A DNA stretch of 64,000 bases, from contig CM070550.1 in assembly GCA_036346405.1 (NCBI GenBank), positions 10,450,115 through 10,514,114 of the forward strand, in the 5' to 3' direction. The stretch comes from Phyllostachys edulis. Lineage: Eukaryota; Streptophyta; Magnoliopsida; Poales; Poaceae. The notes under the pieces were generated by a model that ran no database searches, was not told the DNA's origin, and worked only from the letters and a program-made list of their open reading frames with translations. Positions 47,190 to 59,300 of the stretch are shown here, piece after piece (positions within the stretch are counted from its first letter, which is position 1; every line of letters begins with the position of its first letter). The translations under genes were made by a program, and so were the position numbers.

Positions 47190-48435
47190 TCCTTACCGAA
47201 ATGGCCCAATTGGCATTCCAAATTGTGTTATCGCATGATTTATGTGATACACATCCAAACCATAATCAACAAGCAAACCAGCCACCTGGCCGTAAAGAAA
47301 GAACATCCGATTCATAGCAAACCAGTACAGTTCCCAACAACTATTGGTGTTATTTGTATCTTCTTTGTCACGTACATCTAGCAAGTCCACAATAACTTGC
47401 GAGGAAGTCAGGTGGGTGTGAACTATTTCCAATAGTGGCATGACATGAGATGGACTGAAAGTATACATCAGTAACATCAGTTAGATACTTGAGGTGGGAA
47501 AAAGGATTAAAAAAAAGTGCATAACGCATTACCTGGAGAAGTGTGCACCAACAATTCGAGCTTAACAAGCTGTCTTTTGGCCAATTAACTGCTAGTCTAT
47601 TGTTGAAGTATTCGTGGCACATATGCAATTAGAATGGTAGTACCTCTCAAGGTTAGAAAATATTTGCTGCTTTAGCCATATGTCCTCAATAACTGCCTGC
47701 AAGAGATTTATCAAGTAGCCATCAAGATCACTGTGTTTTCTCTTTCGTCTAAGCATATACTTTGCTTCAAGTTAAACCACTTGACTCAAAGGCTGTGATG
47801 AACATTTATAAATTATTCTACAAAAGCAAATAATAAGTAAGAACAGTATACTTTGAAGAAAATATTAATTGCTTCAACAATATATCATCAAAAGTTCTAT
47901 CAAACTGCCACTAAAATCATTGCGCTTTCGTTCCTCAGCTAAGCAAATATAAGTTTCTTATAGGGGAAAATTGTTTTTAAGTGAATATGATCTACTTAGA
48001 TGTTGTAAGGAACATGTTAAATGGTTATATTGATGCTGATTTTGTATCTTTGTTTGAACTTACCAAAAATTAGTACTGGGGAGCAAGATGAACAAGTACT
48101 TGAGCAGTGCTATTCCCTATCGAATAAGTCAAGAAAAAAGTGCTTGTAAATATTGGATCTACCTCAATGACCACATCAGCATCTCTAAACTGTTCATAGT
48201 CAAGAACACCAGATAGTAGAGAAAGCCTCTTTTCATAATCCTCCTTGGTCATCCGTCCCTTTTTTAGAAAACTCCACAAATTGGCTGAAGAGAAAACGGA
48301 AGAGTCTATGATAAACTGCAAAGACAACCTAGATAGAAGTTTCTGAAGTAAAAAAGAAAAGGGAAATCCACCTTTAACTCTGTTAGTTCCAGCATCTAAG
48401 AACTGCTTATTTACTTCTTTCAAGACTACCAAGAA
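47190..48435 (-). pseudogene. Decayed fragment of peroxisomal multifunctional beta-oxidation protein (MFP/AIM1-like)
   Basis: The minus strand has five exon remnants with intron-like gaps. 48,435-48,372 (VVLKEVNKQFLDAGTNRVK) joins 48,284-48,163 (KKGRMTKEDYEKRLSLLSGVLDYEQF, ends VVIE) in phase. Then 47,696-47,644 (AVIED...KQQIF) follows, and one at about 47,630-47,520 (CATNTSTID, then an in-frame TAG). The last is 47,462-47,205 (SPSHVMPLLEIV, a shift near 47,375, then MNRMFF, LLVDYGLDVYHINHAI). These are consecutive parts of the 3-hydroxyacyl-CoA dehydrogenase domain. The enoyl-CoA hydratase half is not recognisable upstream and the C-terminus is absent downstream. The stop and two opposite shifts make it non-functional. 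The intron positions remain, so it is a genomic and not a retro-copied fragment. Confidence 0.85.
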
Positions 48436-49450
48436 GCTGGTGATACATATGCGAGCAAGATGCAATCCGACGGCGATGTAGGCGATGAGAACCGAATAGT
48501 GCGGCTCGGGAGCAAATCGGTTCGCTGGCGACGTGGTCCGGGAGCACACGGGCGATGTAGGCGATGAGAATGGCTTAGCAGAGTAGCGTCGTGGCAAAAG
48601 ACGCGAGAAGCGCTGGCCCATAGCCACCATCACAGATGCTCCAAATGCCCTTCTTGCACAACCTCTTCACCTACAAGATAGAAGAAACAACTGAGCACCG
48701 AAAAAACTAGAACACAGGAAAACTGAAAAGGAAGAACACTATCAAAAGACGCATAGAGCAAACAGACAGCAAGGAGCAACAACAAATCAAAGATAACAGA
48801 AGAAGTAAATAAGTGGGGAACCATCCCCAAGAACAGGTGAAACCGAGGGGCAGAAGACCGCAAGAACACATCAAGAATCGAGATCGATGAACAGAAAGGG
48901 CGAGCGCAAAAAAGAGATTCATCCCTAGAGGAAAGGCAAATCAAGGAGCACAAACGACGAGAGCAAGAGAGCGCACGGACGAAATTGCGGCAACCAAAAT
49001 GGACTAGAAGCGTCTACGACCAGAGCGAAGAGGAGGACGCACTGCACACCCAAGCAAAGAAACCAGAGCAAAAGGCGACGGTGCGAAATCGAGGGCAAAA
49101 CGAACAGGAGGGAAAAGGGGAAGGAGGCGGCGACGACCACCTCCTCTTGGGCAACGACGCGCGCGGTCCTGTAAGTGTTGAGACAGGGGAGGGGGAGGAG
49201 CAGGGATGAGCGGCGAGGAGGCGACCGTCATGGGAGGCGAGAGAGAGGAATAGGGTAAAGCGGAATGGAGATGACGTGGGGGCGCGAGGAGAGGATGAAG
49301 AACAGAAGAGGCATGCTGGGAAGACGGAGGACCGCCACGACATGGGCACGCGTCACGAGCTGAGGCCACGCGTGCCAAGCAAGCGAGGACTCCCATCGGA
49401 CGGATGTAGACGCAGGTGAGCTGAATCCGACAGCGCATAAAAAAACAATG
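48436..49450 (-). other. GC-rich segment upstream of the MFP fragment
   Basis: Minus-strand frames read through this zone, but none matches the missing hydratase half. 48,900-49,300 is CT-rich on the minus strand, like a gene leader. It could be the promoter and first exon of another gene fused to the MFP piece by a rearrangement, or a transposon-carried fragment. No terminal inverted repeats were found. Confidence 0.4.
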
Positions 49451-51044
49451 ACATGGCCACTCTACCCTTGGCCCCTTTCTGCCTCCTTTTATATGGAGAG
49501 ATAAAGAAGGAATTGTTCTTAGTTCTATCAACTTGTTGGCTGGATAATTATTTGATGAATTGTGACATTGCCTCTTCTTTACTTTCTCACATATTTCTCA
49601 TGATTTCTCGTTCTTCCTCTTGGCATTCATTTGATCGTCAGATAATGCAATTGCCTACTATGAGATTGTCTGGGTGGGTGGGTGGGGGGGGTGCCGAGCG
49701 CTTGTTAACATGTTCTGGTGTCAAGGGCAATAAGGGCAGGCATGCTTGAATTAAAATAGATTCAATTACAATAGTTAATGGGCTAAAATTGAAATGGGTC
49801 AATTTGGAATGAAAAAAAATGAGGCTCGGCTTGATAGTAGCTCATTAGCTCACTTTTAAAATAACCACTTAAACAATAAATAAAATGATTTTAGGTCAAA
49901 CTACATCAATTTCGAATGAAGCTCGATAATAGCTCATTAAGCTCGATAGCTAACTGGGCATTATACTAGATGTAGTTGGAAATCCAACAAAAGGAATCAT
50001 AGCTACATTACATAGAAATGCAAGCGCACATGTACAATGTATATGGACATCCGTGTACTACCATATCTATCCAAAGTGTCTTGCAATTTGTGCAAGGACA
50101 TAATTGTTTTCTCAATTTCCGTGAGGGTTAAACTATTTTCTATGAAGGGTTTGATGAGTATGGTCGGAGATTGGATGAAGTCTTTTTGCACTCTAGATAG
50201 GATTTAGGTTTCAGTTTCTTTTTGTTGTCTTGCTCCTTTCTAGTCATTCAGATGGATGTTTTGGGGTGCCCTTAGTTCTGGTCTTCGTTGTCGGTTACTT
50301 TGGTTTTGTTGTTTTCCTTTTGCTGTACCTTGTGCACTAGTATCCCTAGTTTTATTCTCTGTAATCGTACTTGGTAATCCTGTTATGAGCTTTCTACAAA
50401 AGTTGGGCTTGGCCTTCTTTTTTTTTTTAAAAAAAAACATGCCCTAAATGCAATAATATTGTAGTGTCACTATTTTAAGACAAACACAAGAGGGTATGAG
50501 GTGATATTGTGGGAACCCTAGCGCCACAACTTTTTTGTAGAGAAAAGGAAAGTTGCTTACTATAGCTATCTAGTGCAAAACTTTCTAAAGAGGTCATGGA
50601 ATCAAATTCAACCAACAACTTAAATCCACACACCTAAAGCACGTAACTAAAATTCATATTCTGGAATTTGAATCAGTCTCCTAGCGAACAATTTTTATTA
50701 TTCAGCCCCTTTTAAAATGTATTTTTATTACTAATTTATTGTTGACTTTATTTTCAAATCTAACTGTTTTGGCCACGACACCATTTGTGGCGTGGCAAAC
50801 AACGCTGACTGGGGTAGATTTGGAAACAAAGCTAGCGATGACTTATTAATGAATTTTTTTTTAAAAAAAACTATTTAACAAAAAAAAATCTCCAAAGCCG
50901 GGGGGTGGGGGACATTTATTGTGGTGCCACAATAGTTGGACTAACCAAATCGTAAGCATTTTGCTTTTTTTTGGGAAGAGATAAAGATACGATCTCAACA
51001 AATAAGATTCGCGCATTCATGACATTAATTAGAAAAATAAACTA
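49451..51044. other. Spacer, no gene seen
   Basis: AT-rich; T8A10-like palindromes at about 50,420-50,440 and 50,857-50,870. No coding or named repeat. Confidence 0.5.
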
Positions 51045-51320
51045 CTCCCTCCGCCCAAATACATGTCATTCTAGCATTCAAAATTTATTTCTAAATACAT
51101 ATCATTCTACAATTTCAAGACAACTTTTTACTATTTTTTTTCCTTTGCATACCTCTCTCGTTCATTATTCCCAAGTCCATTTACTACTACGGACTAGAGT
51201 AACAGACATTGTCTAAGAGCAATAAGTGAGGTAATCAAAGAGGGTAATATAGTCTTTTGTATACATGTCTTGGTTGTAGCGTGAAATGCTAGAATGACAT
51301 CTATAGCGGAATGGAGCGAG
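51045..51320. mobile_element. Stowaway MITE (Tc1/mariner), 276 bp
   Basis: The 5' end reads CTCCCTCCGCCCAAATACAT; the 3' end is its inverted repeat, ending GGAATGGAGCGAG. TA duplications lie at 51,043-51,044 and 51,321-51,322. The inner arms share TGTCATTCTAGC / TGCTAGAATGACAT. This is the standard grass Stowaway end. Confidence 0.93.
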
Positions 51321-51420
51321 TACCACTACCATATTTTAGTGGCATCATTTTATTACCTCCCAAAAATTGCTCCCTTCCAAAGAGGAAAGCAAAGGAGATA
51401 AAGTGATAAACCCTACCCCT

Positions 51421-51854
51421 AGCGCTAGAGGTGGCCAAATGGGTGTTCCTCACTGGCACAATACACACGGCCCCATGTAGGCACAACCCATTTAGGTATG
51501 AACCCATTTGGCCTGCTACTTAGACGGGTTGTGTTATGCTGGCCCATGGGTTGAGGCACTGACCCAAGCACGACACAATAACCTCACGAGTCGTGCTAGG
51601 CCGACCCACACACAGTTAGCTTGTCGGGGCGGAGTGGCCCATTTAGCTCATTTGATGTGAAAAATTGAAGAAATGTAAAAAAATCCTAGAAAATATATTA
51701 AATAGGAAAACAAAATAAATTTATATATACTTATAAAATAAACTATATAAAATTAAAAACTACAAAATAAAAATCGTATAAATATTAAAAAATGAATGAA
51801 CCTAACGAGCTGGATCATGCTTAGGCCGTGTCATGCAATGTCTGGTGTTATTCA
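51421..51854. mobile_element. Fragment of GC-rich repeat (left part), continued at 55,791-55,935
   Basis: Rich in GGCCCA/TGGGCC-type words (GGCACAACCCATTTAGG, GTCGTGCTAGGCCGACCC). A matching segment with CGACTCGGCCCTGTCGGGGTCACG and CCGGTACAACCC continues after the hAT-like element. This looks like a common grass hAT-type repeat split by the insertion. The ends are unclear. Confidence 0.45.
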
Positions 51855-54800
51855 CAAGGTTCAAGAAAGCACTAGGCACTAGGCGGGCGGTGGCCCGACA
51901 CATAGCGTCTAGGCGACCGACTTGGATATGGTGCAGAGCAGCACAACACAACAAAACAGAGCAGTGGAGAGAAGCGGAGCGAGGGTGCGCGCAGGAGCAG
52001 AGAGGAGAGAAACAGAGCAAGATCAGAGGAGGCGAGTGTCGGGACCTGGATTTCTGAATCCGAACCCTCTGTGTATTTCTGCACCTGTCCCAGACTAGTA
52101 GCTAGTGCACATAGTAGAAACTTTGTTGATAACAAGTTCGAATAACGACATAACATTATTAAACAACTGAGTATCGGCCTTATGACCACTTAATACAAAA
52201 GAGGTCAAAAGACCTTGAGACTTACAATAGCAAAAACAACAAATGATAAACTCCGAGTGGTGACCCATCAAATTGCCTACTGGCATTCGACTAGGGAGCA
52301 CAACCTAGTACTCCAGATGCCCTTCATCAAAGCCACAAGTGAAGAAGTTGTAGTCGTCCACATCATCATTGAAGACTTCTGAGATTTGTTTTGAGTGTAG
52401 CATATGAGTACATAAAGTACTCCGCGAGTCTTAGGAAAAATGCATACACACAACTTTAACAAATGAGACTTATATTGTTCTTTTGCGCAAAGCAATATTT
52501 TAAGTTTCAACAGTTTTCATAAAGCATATTTGACAAAAAGTAGTTCCAATAATTAAGCTAATTATATCACTAGTGGAGGTTCTAGCTACCAACCACTAGT
52601 ATCAAGGCTCTAGCCACCAAGATTCAAAGGATAGGGCTCTAGCTGCCCAACTGGCTATAGCTGGCAGAAAAACTACTCGAGAGTCCCAACTACTCCTGGG
52701 TTTCCAAAGTTTACTCTTTTGAAATCAAAACCAAAATCTACCATATGAAAATGCACCTTGCCCGCCCGTGACCGTGAGTACGACTATTCGAATAGTTTTA
52801 CACTTTGCAGAGGTTGTACAGCTTGATCCACATGAGATAATCGACTTATAATATCGGTCATGACACACTTCCTTAGGCGTGCGACTAAGCGATTATCACA
52901 TGACTTTTATAATACTTTATGCTAATATTAGCCCACCTGATGAGCTTAACCCCGAGTCATGGACGTTATTTACCATCGACCCGGAGTTCACCGTTGTGAG
53001 GGGGTAACCTGCCCGGATATGGACATCAATTATCATCACCCGGAGCAAGCTCTGACAGACATGGACATTCATTTACATCTACACTACATAGGATATGGAA
53101 GTACATTTACCATAACCTGCACGTCCCAAGATCTAAAAGTACATTTACTATAATCAAGAAAACACCTATCAACTACAGCATGCGGGCATAATGCTTGGAC
53201 GCAGTAGATTATTCTGCCAGGTCCTTCCCATTTAGGGCATGTGGTTGTACGGTAGTGCTCAGTTAGTCACAAGCATCGGTCCTTAATATGACTTGGCAGA
53301 ACTGAACACAATACAAGTTCTCGTGCTCTAGCTGTACCTGCCTGACTTACCAGCCGCCCAAGTCTAAACAGATTTTTACTATTTTACTTTATTTTGAAAA
53401 CCAATGGCAATACCTATTGCCATACATTTCTCAAAAAGATTTGCGTAAAAGGCAATAATAGTTTCCTCCCATTGGGTGATCAAGACCGAAAATCATATCT
53501 AAGCAATTCTACCGTGTTTAACTATTCCACAATATTGTAATCAATATTGCGGAGTTAAGATGCTAGGGTTACAAAGGTATAGGATAACAATTATTAAAGG
53601 AAGACATTAACAACTTTGGTTTAACTAACAACCTACAATTTGAACTCATCATTTTATGTGAAATAGCAATGAGAAATACTTTAGAACTGAAAACAATATT
53701 TGAAAATCATAGGTACGAAATGTTCAAAGGAGACTCGCCTTTGTCGAAGGTTGAGGTAACTGCGTCCGGCTGATCCAAAGTGGTTTCAACGGCGACGGAC
53801 TCTATACGCGTGAAACGAGGTGAAATAAATAACATAAAAATAAATAAATTCCAAAAATTATAAAATTAGTACTAATATAGATATTATGAATTTATATGAA
53901 TTTAGGAACAAAAATCGACAGAATTAGAGCTCGTATGAAGGAGAACGCACATCCGAAAGTTTGAAAATCACAAGAAAAGATAGGAATTAGAAAGACAAGA
54001 ATATTTTGGAGTTCACTGTGCTAATATCAATTCACAGAGCAAAGTAAGAGTGAGGGGATGACACTAGTGCCCACTTGCAAGTGAGACTAAGAGAGAAGAA
54101 AAGAAGCCAATGATAAGTGGGACCCTTTGTCATTGAGCCAAAACAACACAGAGGGAGGGCACCACACACAGAAGAATAGAGAAAGGAGGAGGTGTACGGG
54201 GCAAGGGGTGGCGCCGGTGAGGAGAGGGGTGGGGCGACCGGCCAACGACGAAAATGGGTTCACACAGGGGTGGAGACCCCATGGACAACGACGGTCGCAC
54301 CGGAGGTGGCCTGAGGAGGCGGCGGCGGCGGCGCAAATGGTGCACGAGCGGCAGCGGTCTGGTGATGGCCGGCAAGGGCGGAGGTGAGCACGAGCACGGG
54401 CACGGCACAAGGAGAAGGACGAGAAATATGGCGCGACACGATCGGCATCGGGGAAGAATGGCATCGGAGGTGGGGCACCTCGGTGGCGGAGAAAGAGCAA
54501 AAAGAGAGGGGATTAGGAGAGGGTAACGTGGAACATGCAATGATGCATTCAAGATGACGAAGGAAATTTACCGGAGAGAGATTGAGGACGGGTAGCAGCG
54601 CGGCGAGATTTGGGAGTATGGTGTCGACGAGGTTCCAGTGGCACTCTGGCAAATAGGAAGGGAGTACCTTGAAGAACGTGGCGAGGTGATTCCAAAGGCG
54701 ACGGCGATGCCGCTGGAGAGGCACTGACGAAAAACAATTCCGACGAGGGCGAAGTTTCGGCGGCGGCGGGCTTGTCGACAAATTCTGGCACAACGAGGGT

Positions 54801-55782
54801 AAATCCGGAGAAACCGACTTAGGGATTTAGAGGAGGAGACTAATGCGCAGCTCGTGACGCGGGTGGCGAGCTATTATAGGGCCAGGGAAGGAGTGGCGCT
54901 TGGGCATGGGCGGCGGCAGGCGAGAGGCATGGGCGAAGTTAGGCGATGAGAGCGCAAGGAGTCTGTATGGTGGAGCACAGCATGGGTGTCGAGCATGGGC
55001 GGTCTTATTGGATAGCGTGGCGGGAATGGTGCTAGCGTAGGCATGAGGATGGGTGCGCATGGGACAGGGCTAGGGGAAAGGAAAGAGAAGGGAAAGAGAA
55101 GAAAGAAGAAAGAAAGAAAAAGAAAAGAGAGGAAAAAGGAGAAAAGAAAGAAAGAAAAAAGGGGAAAAGAATTTTTGTTGAAAAAAAAAATCCAAATTGC
55201 AAAATTTGAATTTGGAATTTGGCAAAGAATTTTGAGTTGAGCTGGCGGAATTAGAATTTGAACTTCGGATCAGGTATTTGAATAAATGCAAAACTCCAAT
55301 TAAAATCCCAAATTTTGAATTAATTAATTTTGAATTATTTTTTTGAAAAAGATCAAAATTTGGGATGTTATAACGAGAAGCAGAGCAACGGCGTGGACGG
55401 AGGGTGGCGCAGAGGAAGGGTGATGTAGGGGAGGGCGACGACATAGGAGCAGAGGAGGCGGCGGCTGGAGGAGAGGCGGCGTAGGGAGGCGGTCATGGAG
55501 GAGCGCGACGCGTACCTCGATTCGACGCTGGAGAGCTTTATTCGACGGCGGGGATGGCCGGAACATCGACGATGCCTTGATTCGGTGGTGTGGGAGTATG
55601 CTGCCTCGTCGTTCGTCCTGTCGCTCGCCTCACCTAGCGTCGCTCTGGCCGCCTTAGACCGGCTTTGACCGCCTAGACGGTCCTAGGCGGCCCCCCGTCT
55701 AGCCGACCGACTACCTCGAAGTCGTGACGGCTAGCCGCCGCTGATTGCCTAGGCGACGCTTAGGAAGGTTTCTTGAACCCTC
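51855..55782. mobile_element. hAT-like non-autonomous element enclosing a solo LTR
   Basis: The left end CAAGGTTCAAGAAAGCACTAGGC matches the element at 59,981. The right end (GCGACGCTTAGGAAGGTTTCTTGAACCCTC) is its inverse, with two changes. Flanking 8-mers GTTATTCA (51,847-51,854) and ATTATTCG (55,783-55,790) are an imperfect 8-bp duplication. Without the solo LTR the element is about 590 bp. No transposase was seen. Confidence 0.75.
52037..55372 (-). repeat. Solo LTR of a Tekay-related gypsy element (3,336 bp)
   Basis: It starts TGTCGGGACC and ends GGGATGTTATA on the plus strand, the same ends as the inner-element LTRs at 647 and 9,468 (last C changed to T). Flanks GCGAG (52,032-52,036) and ACGAG (55,373-55,377) are a 5-bp duplication with one change. 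No internal coding region lies between. Part of it (52,410-52,440, GAGTACATAAAGTACTCC) also occurs in the outer LTR at 17,353. A GA-rich stretch is at 55,075-55,165. It arose by recombination between two LTRs. Confidence 0.85.
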
Positions 55783-55935
55783 ATTATTCGTGCCGACTCG
55801 GCCCTGTCGGGGTCACGATCGAAGCACAACACGATGTGTCGAGCCAAACCGGTACAACCCATTTTGGATGTGAGCCGTGACGTGCTTTGAACCGGACCAA
55901 CAATAGCGTGCTTCGTGCGGTTATTAGGACCCATC

Positions 55936-56322
55936 TTTTCCTCACATTTAATTATTCCCATTTCAAAATCAAAACGTCAAAAAGCTCCCAAAAAAAAAAA
56001 AAAAGAAGCTACGCACGCAGCAGGAGGAGTGGAGGACAGGGGCCCGCCCGGTCAGTCAGTCGGCCTTCCACTCGCTGACTCCCGTAGTCGCAAACTCCGC
56101 CCTCCTTTTCCCTCGCCTCCTCCTCCGCTCCGATTTTAAATTTCAAAACCCCTCCTCCTCTTAAACTTCGCCTCGCCTCTCTCCCCACTTCTCTCTGGCT
56201 GGTGGCTGCCACTAGGCACAACCTCAGCTCCTCGAAGCGGATGAAATCTTGGGTTTGCGGCTTGAAGATTTGGTCTCTGGGGAGGAGGGCGTGGTGAGGA
56301 GGGGGAGGGGGAGGGGGAGGGG
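55936..56322 (+). promoter_or_regulatory. Upstream region and leader of JASON-like gene
   Basis: A poly-A run (55,988-56,004) is followed by a CT-rich leader (56,095-56,190) and GGGGAGGGGGAGG repeats just before the ATG at 56,323. No clear TATA was seen. Confidence 0.5.
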
Positions 56323-59300
56323 ATGGGGTGCTTGTTCGGCTGCTTTCGGGTGGCCGGCGACGGCGGCGAGCCGCGAGGCGGGCACGCCCAGGCCCATGCC
56401 CAGCTCGTCTCTTCCTCCGCCGTTCTGGCGACTGATCCCAAGGTTTGCCCGTGCGGAACCCGTGTGTTGTTTCCGGATTCTTCTTCGCCATGGGATTGTG
56501 ATATGGGCAAGCTAGCTGATGTGGAAATTTGAGTCGTGGTTGGTTAATTTTGTTGTTTTGTGTTGATCAGGTTGGTGAGAGGAGGAGGCCGCCGTCCAAG
56601 AACGCGCTCTCCGCTGTGTTCTTGCGAGAAGGTACGATTCTTTTTTTTTTCGTCTTCCTTTCGTGTTTTTTTTAATTTATCAAAATGTTTAATTCTCGTT
56701 ATTGTTTCTGACGCTGTTATTTATTCATTTTTTTGGCTTTGTGTTGTTGGTGAAAGATGAGGGGTCGCGGGTGGAGCAAGAAGCGAGCTCAGGGACGAAC
56801 GAGACTGCTGAGAGGAAGAGGATGGATCTGGAGCTCGACCACGAGGTATGGCGATTCTGCAAATCTGCCTCGATGCAGATTTGTTCCCTCTATTTTTCAT
56901 GGGTAATTTTTCACGCACTTGGTAATCTGAGCTATATCTTGGGGCTTGTCAGAATTTAGCTTACTAAGGGCACTCACTATAGCTTGATACTATAGCTTGG
57001 TTAGATACAATCACTCTAATAGTTTGTTACAAAAGTTTGTATTTAGATGAGAGAGAATGACTAGTTTGGAGAGAGATGAGCCACTAATTTCTTGGTTTTC
57101 AAAAAATGTTTGATAGTGGCATGAGTATCAAGCTTCTTCTCTATCTTCCCTCTCTCTCTTCCACCTCACCAAAAAGGTGATGTTGATTTTAAGTGTGATA
57201 CAAATTAAGTTTGAGTGTGGTACGAATTTTGTTTCCTACTCCAATTCATAGTTCTACTTCTATACAGAGTTTGTTGTATACCACTATAAATCTATCCCTT
57301 TAGTTCACAGAGAAGAATAAGAGCTTCATATAAACATCTTCTCATATAGTGATATTGCCATTGTGCACCAGTGATTTTTTCCAAAAGGGTTTTTCACATA
57401 AAATTTGTGTCTTATGTTCATATTTTTTGTGCATTATTTTCAACAAGTGGTATCAGAACACAGACGACATCCGGTCAGCATCGTTACGGCGTTTTGTTGT
57501 TGTATCGGCGGTTTGGCAAATCGACGTATTGATCTGCAGTCGTTCGTTGAATTCAAAGCACAGGTCGCATGTTCCTTCACGCCAAGTCCGAAGCCAAGTC
57601 CTTGTCCGAGCCGAAGTCGAAGCGGAGTCACCTAGAACACTTGGCTTGCCAACCATCTACAAAAGTTGTCACACACGCGACCGGAGTAGAGCCGAGAAAG
57701 AACAAAAATTGTCTAGCATCAAACCCGAGGTGAACTTGTTGCTTGGGGACGTCATCCAACAAATTGGCCTCCTTTTCTTAGGGTGCACACGAAGTGTACC
57801 TGGGATCCTGGCATGTATTGCTACATTCACACAATATTGTACCAGCAAAACTACGGTTTCTTCCGTATGGCGACATCGAAGTATGATTTTCGCTGCTGGA
57901 TCAAGACACAAGGTTTTCTCTATGTCAAGTCAAGACGCGAGCTATTCTTGCACAACTCGATTTGAATGACGCTTAATTGGGGATCGACAAGATGTCCGTT
58001 GCATGATCACTTTAGGAGAAGCAAAGAAAAAAGATCGTAAGATGCATTATGGTTAAAACTGGAGCAGATTTGCATGACCAAAAATCTGACCAGTATGATG
58101 CATTTCAAGCAGAAGTTTTATTCGCACAAGATGGCGGAAGGCGGGTCATTATGGAACCACTTGACAACGTTGAAAGTAGTCTCGGATCTCGAGTGTATGG
58201 AGGTAAAATATGATGATGAAGATTTATGTCTTATTCTTTTAGGGTGTGTTTGGATGAGTGTATGAGTTGGTACCTGAATGGGATGGCTCAGGATATATCC
58301 TGGTCCGTGCTTTTGGTTGGATGAATGGTATGAAACCATCTCGGATGAGTTGGTTCAAGTTTAGGGAATATTCCACGAAGATGATGACCCAACTCGTTCA
58401 TCAAAATCGGCTGAACCATGCGGTACAGGCTCGTCCCTCGTGTGCGCTCACTTCCCAGGCGTGGTGGCTCGCGTGCGCTCGGGCCCTGCTGGCCGGCTGC
58501 GAGGGGGCCGCGGAGAGGTGGCGACGACCACCAAAATGGGATGCCGAGAGGGATAGATGGGCTAGGGGCGGCGGTGTCGTAGCTTGGGCGGCACCGAGGC
58601 GAGCTGGTGGTGGCGCCTGGCAGCCGGATGCGGGGAATGAGGAGGGACGGTGCCTCTGGAGGGGGAGAGGGGGAGAGTTAGGGTGAGCATGAGCATCAGG
58701 GGGTTGCGGGGAGCTCATCCATGCGATCGGTAGGGGGAGAGGAGGGCCGAGGTGTTCCGACGGTGTGAGCCCATGGTGACGTGGCGTGGTCGATGCGATG
58801 GCGGCGCTGTGGAGACGGGAAGCACGAGTGAGTGGTAGGGGGAAGGAGAGAGAGGTGACGGGGTGCCCTAGCAGGAAGGAATCAAAGCGGGACTCACCGG
58901 TTTGTAATTGGTGGCGGTGGGGCGGGTTTTGGCTGGAACCGGTGAAGAAGACGGCATGGCGAGGCTGCCGGTGAGGAAATGGTAAATTGAGTGAGGGTTT
59001 TGAGGAGAGGAGTCTGGAACACGTTTCGACGTGAATGGATTTGGGAGGGTGCACTAGATTCGACAGGGATGATGAGTTGAGCGCGGCGGCCGAGACAGAG
59101 AAAGGGAGGCGGCAACGGGTGAGCAACGCTAGGGAGGTGGTGTTAGGCGACGACGGGCAGGGCGAGGCGGCGATGGGCATCAGCGGTGAAAGGGAGGCGA
59201 GCGCATGTGAGGCGAATGAAGGCGGCGACGGGTGAGCGACGCTGGGGAGGCGAAGAAGAAGTGGAAAAGAAAGAGAAGGAATGGTTGTTTGGAAGAAGAA

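Noticed and set aside
48630..49531. Long minus-strand frames in the GC-rich zone upstream of the MFP fragment
   Set aside because: Low-complexity Ser/Pro/Leu-rich translations without motif; more like a leader or promoter.
55043..55240. Lys/Glu-rich frame in the solo LTR
   Set aside because: It is a GA-rich low-complexity tract.
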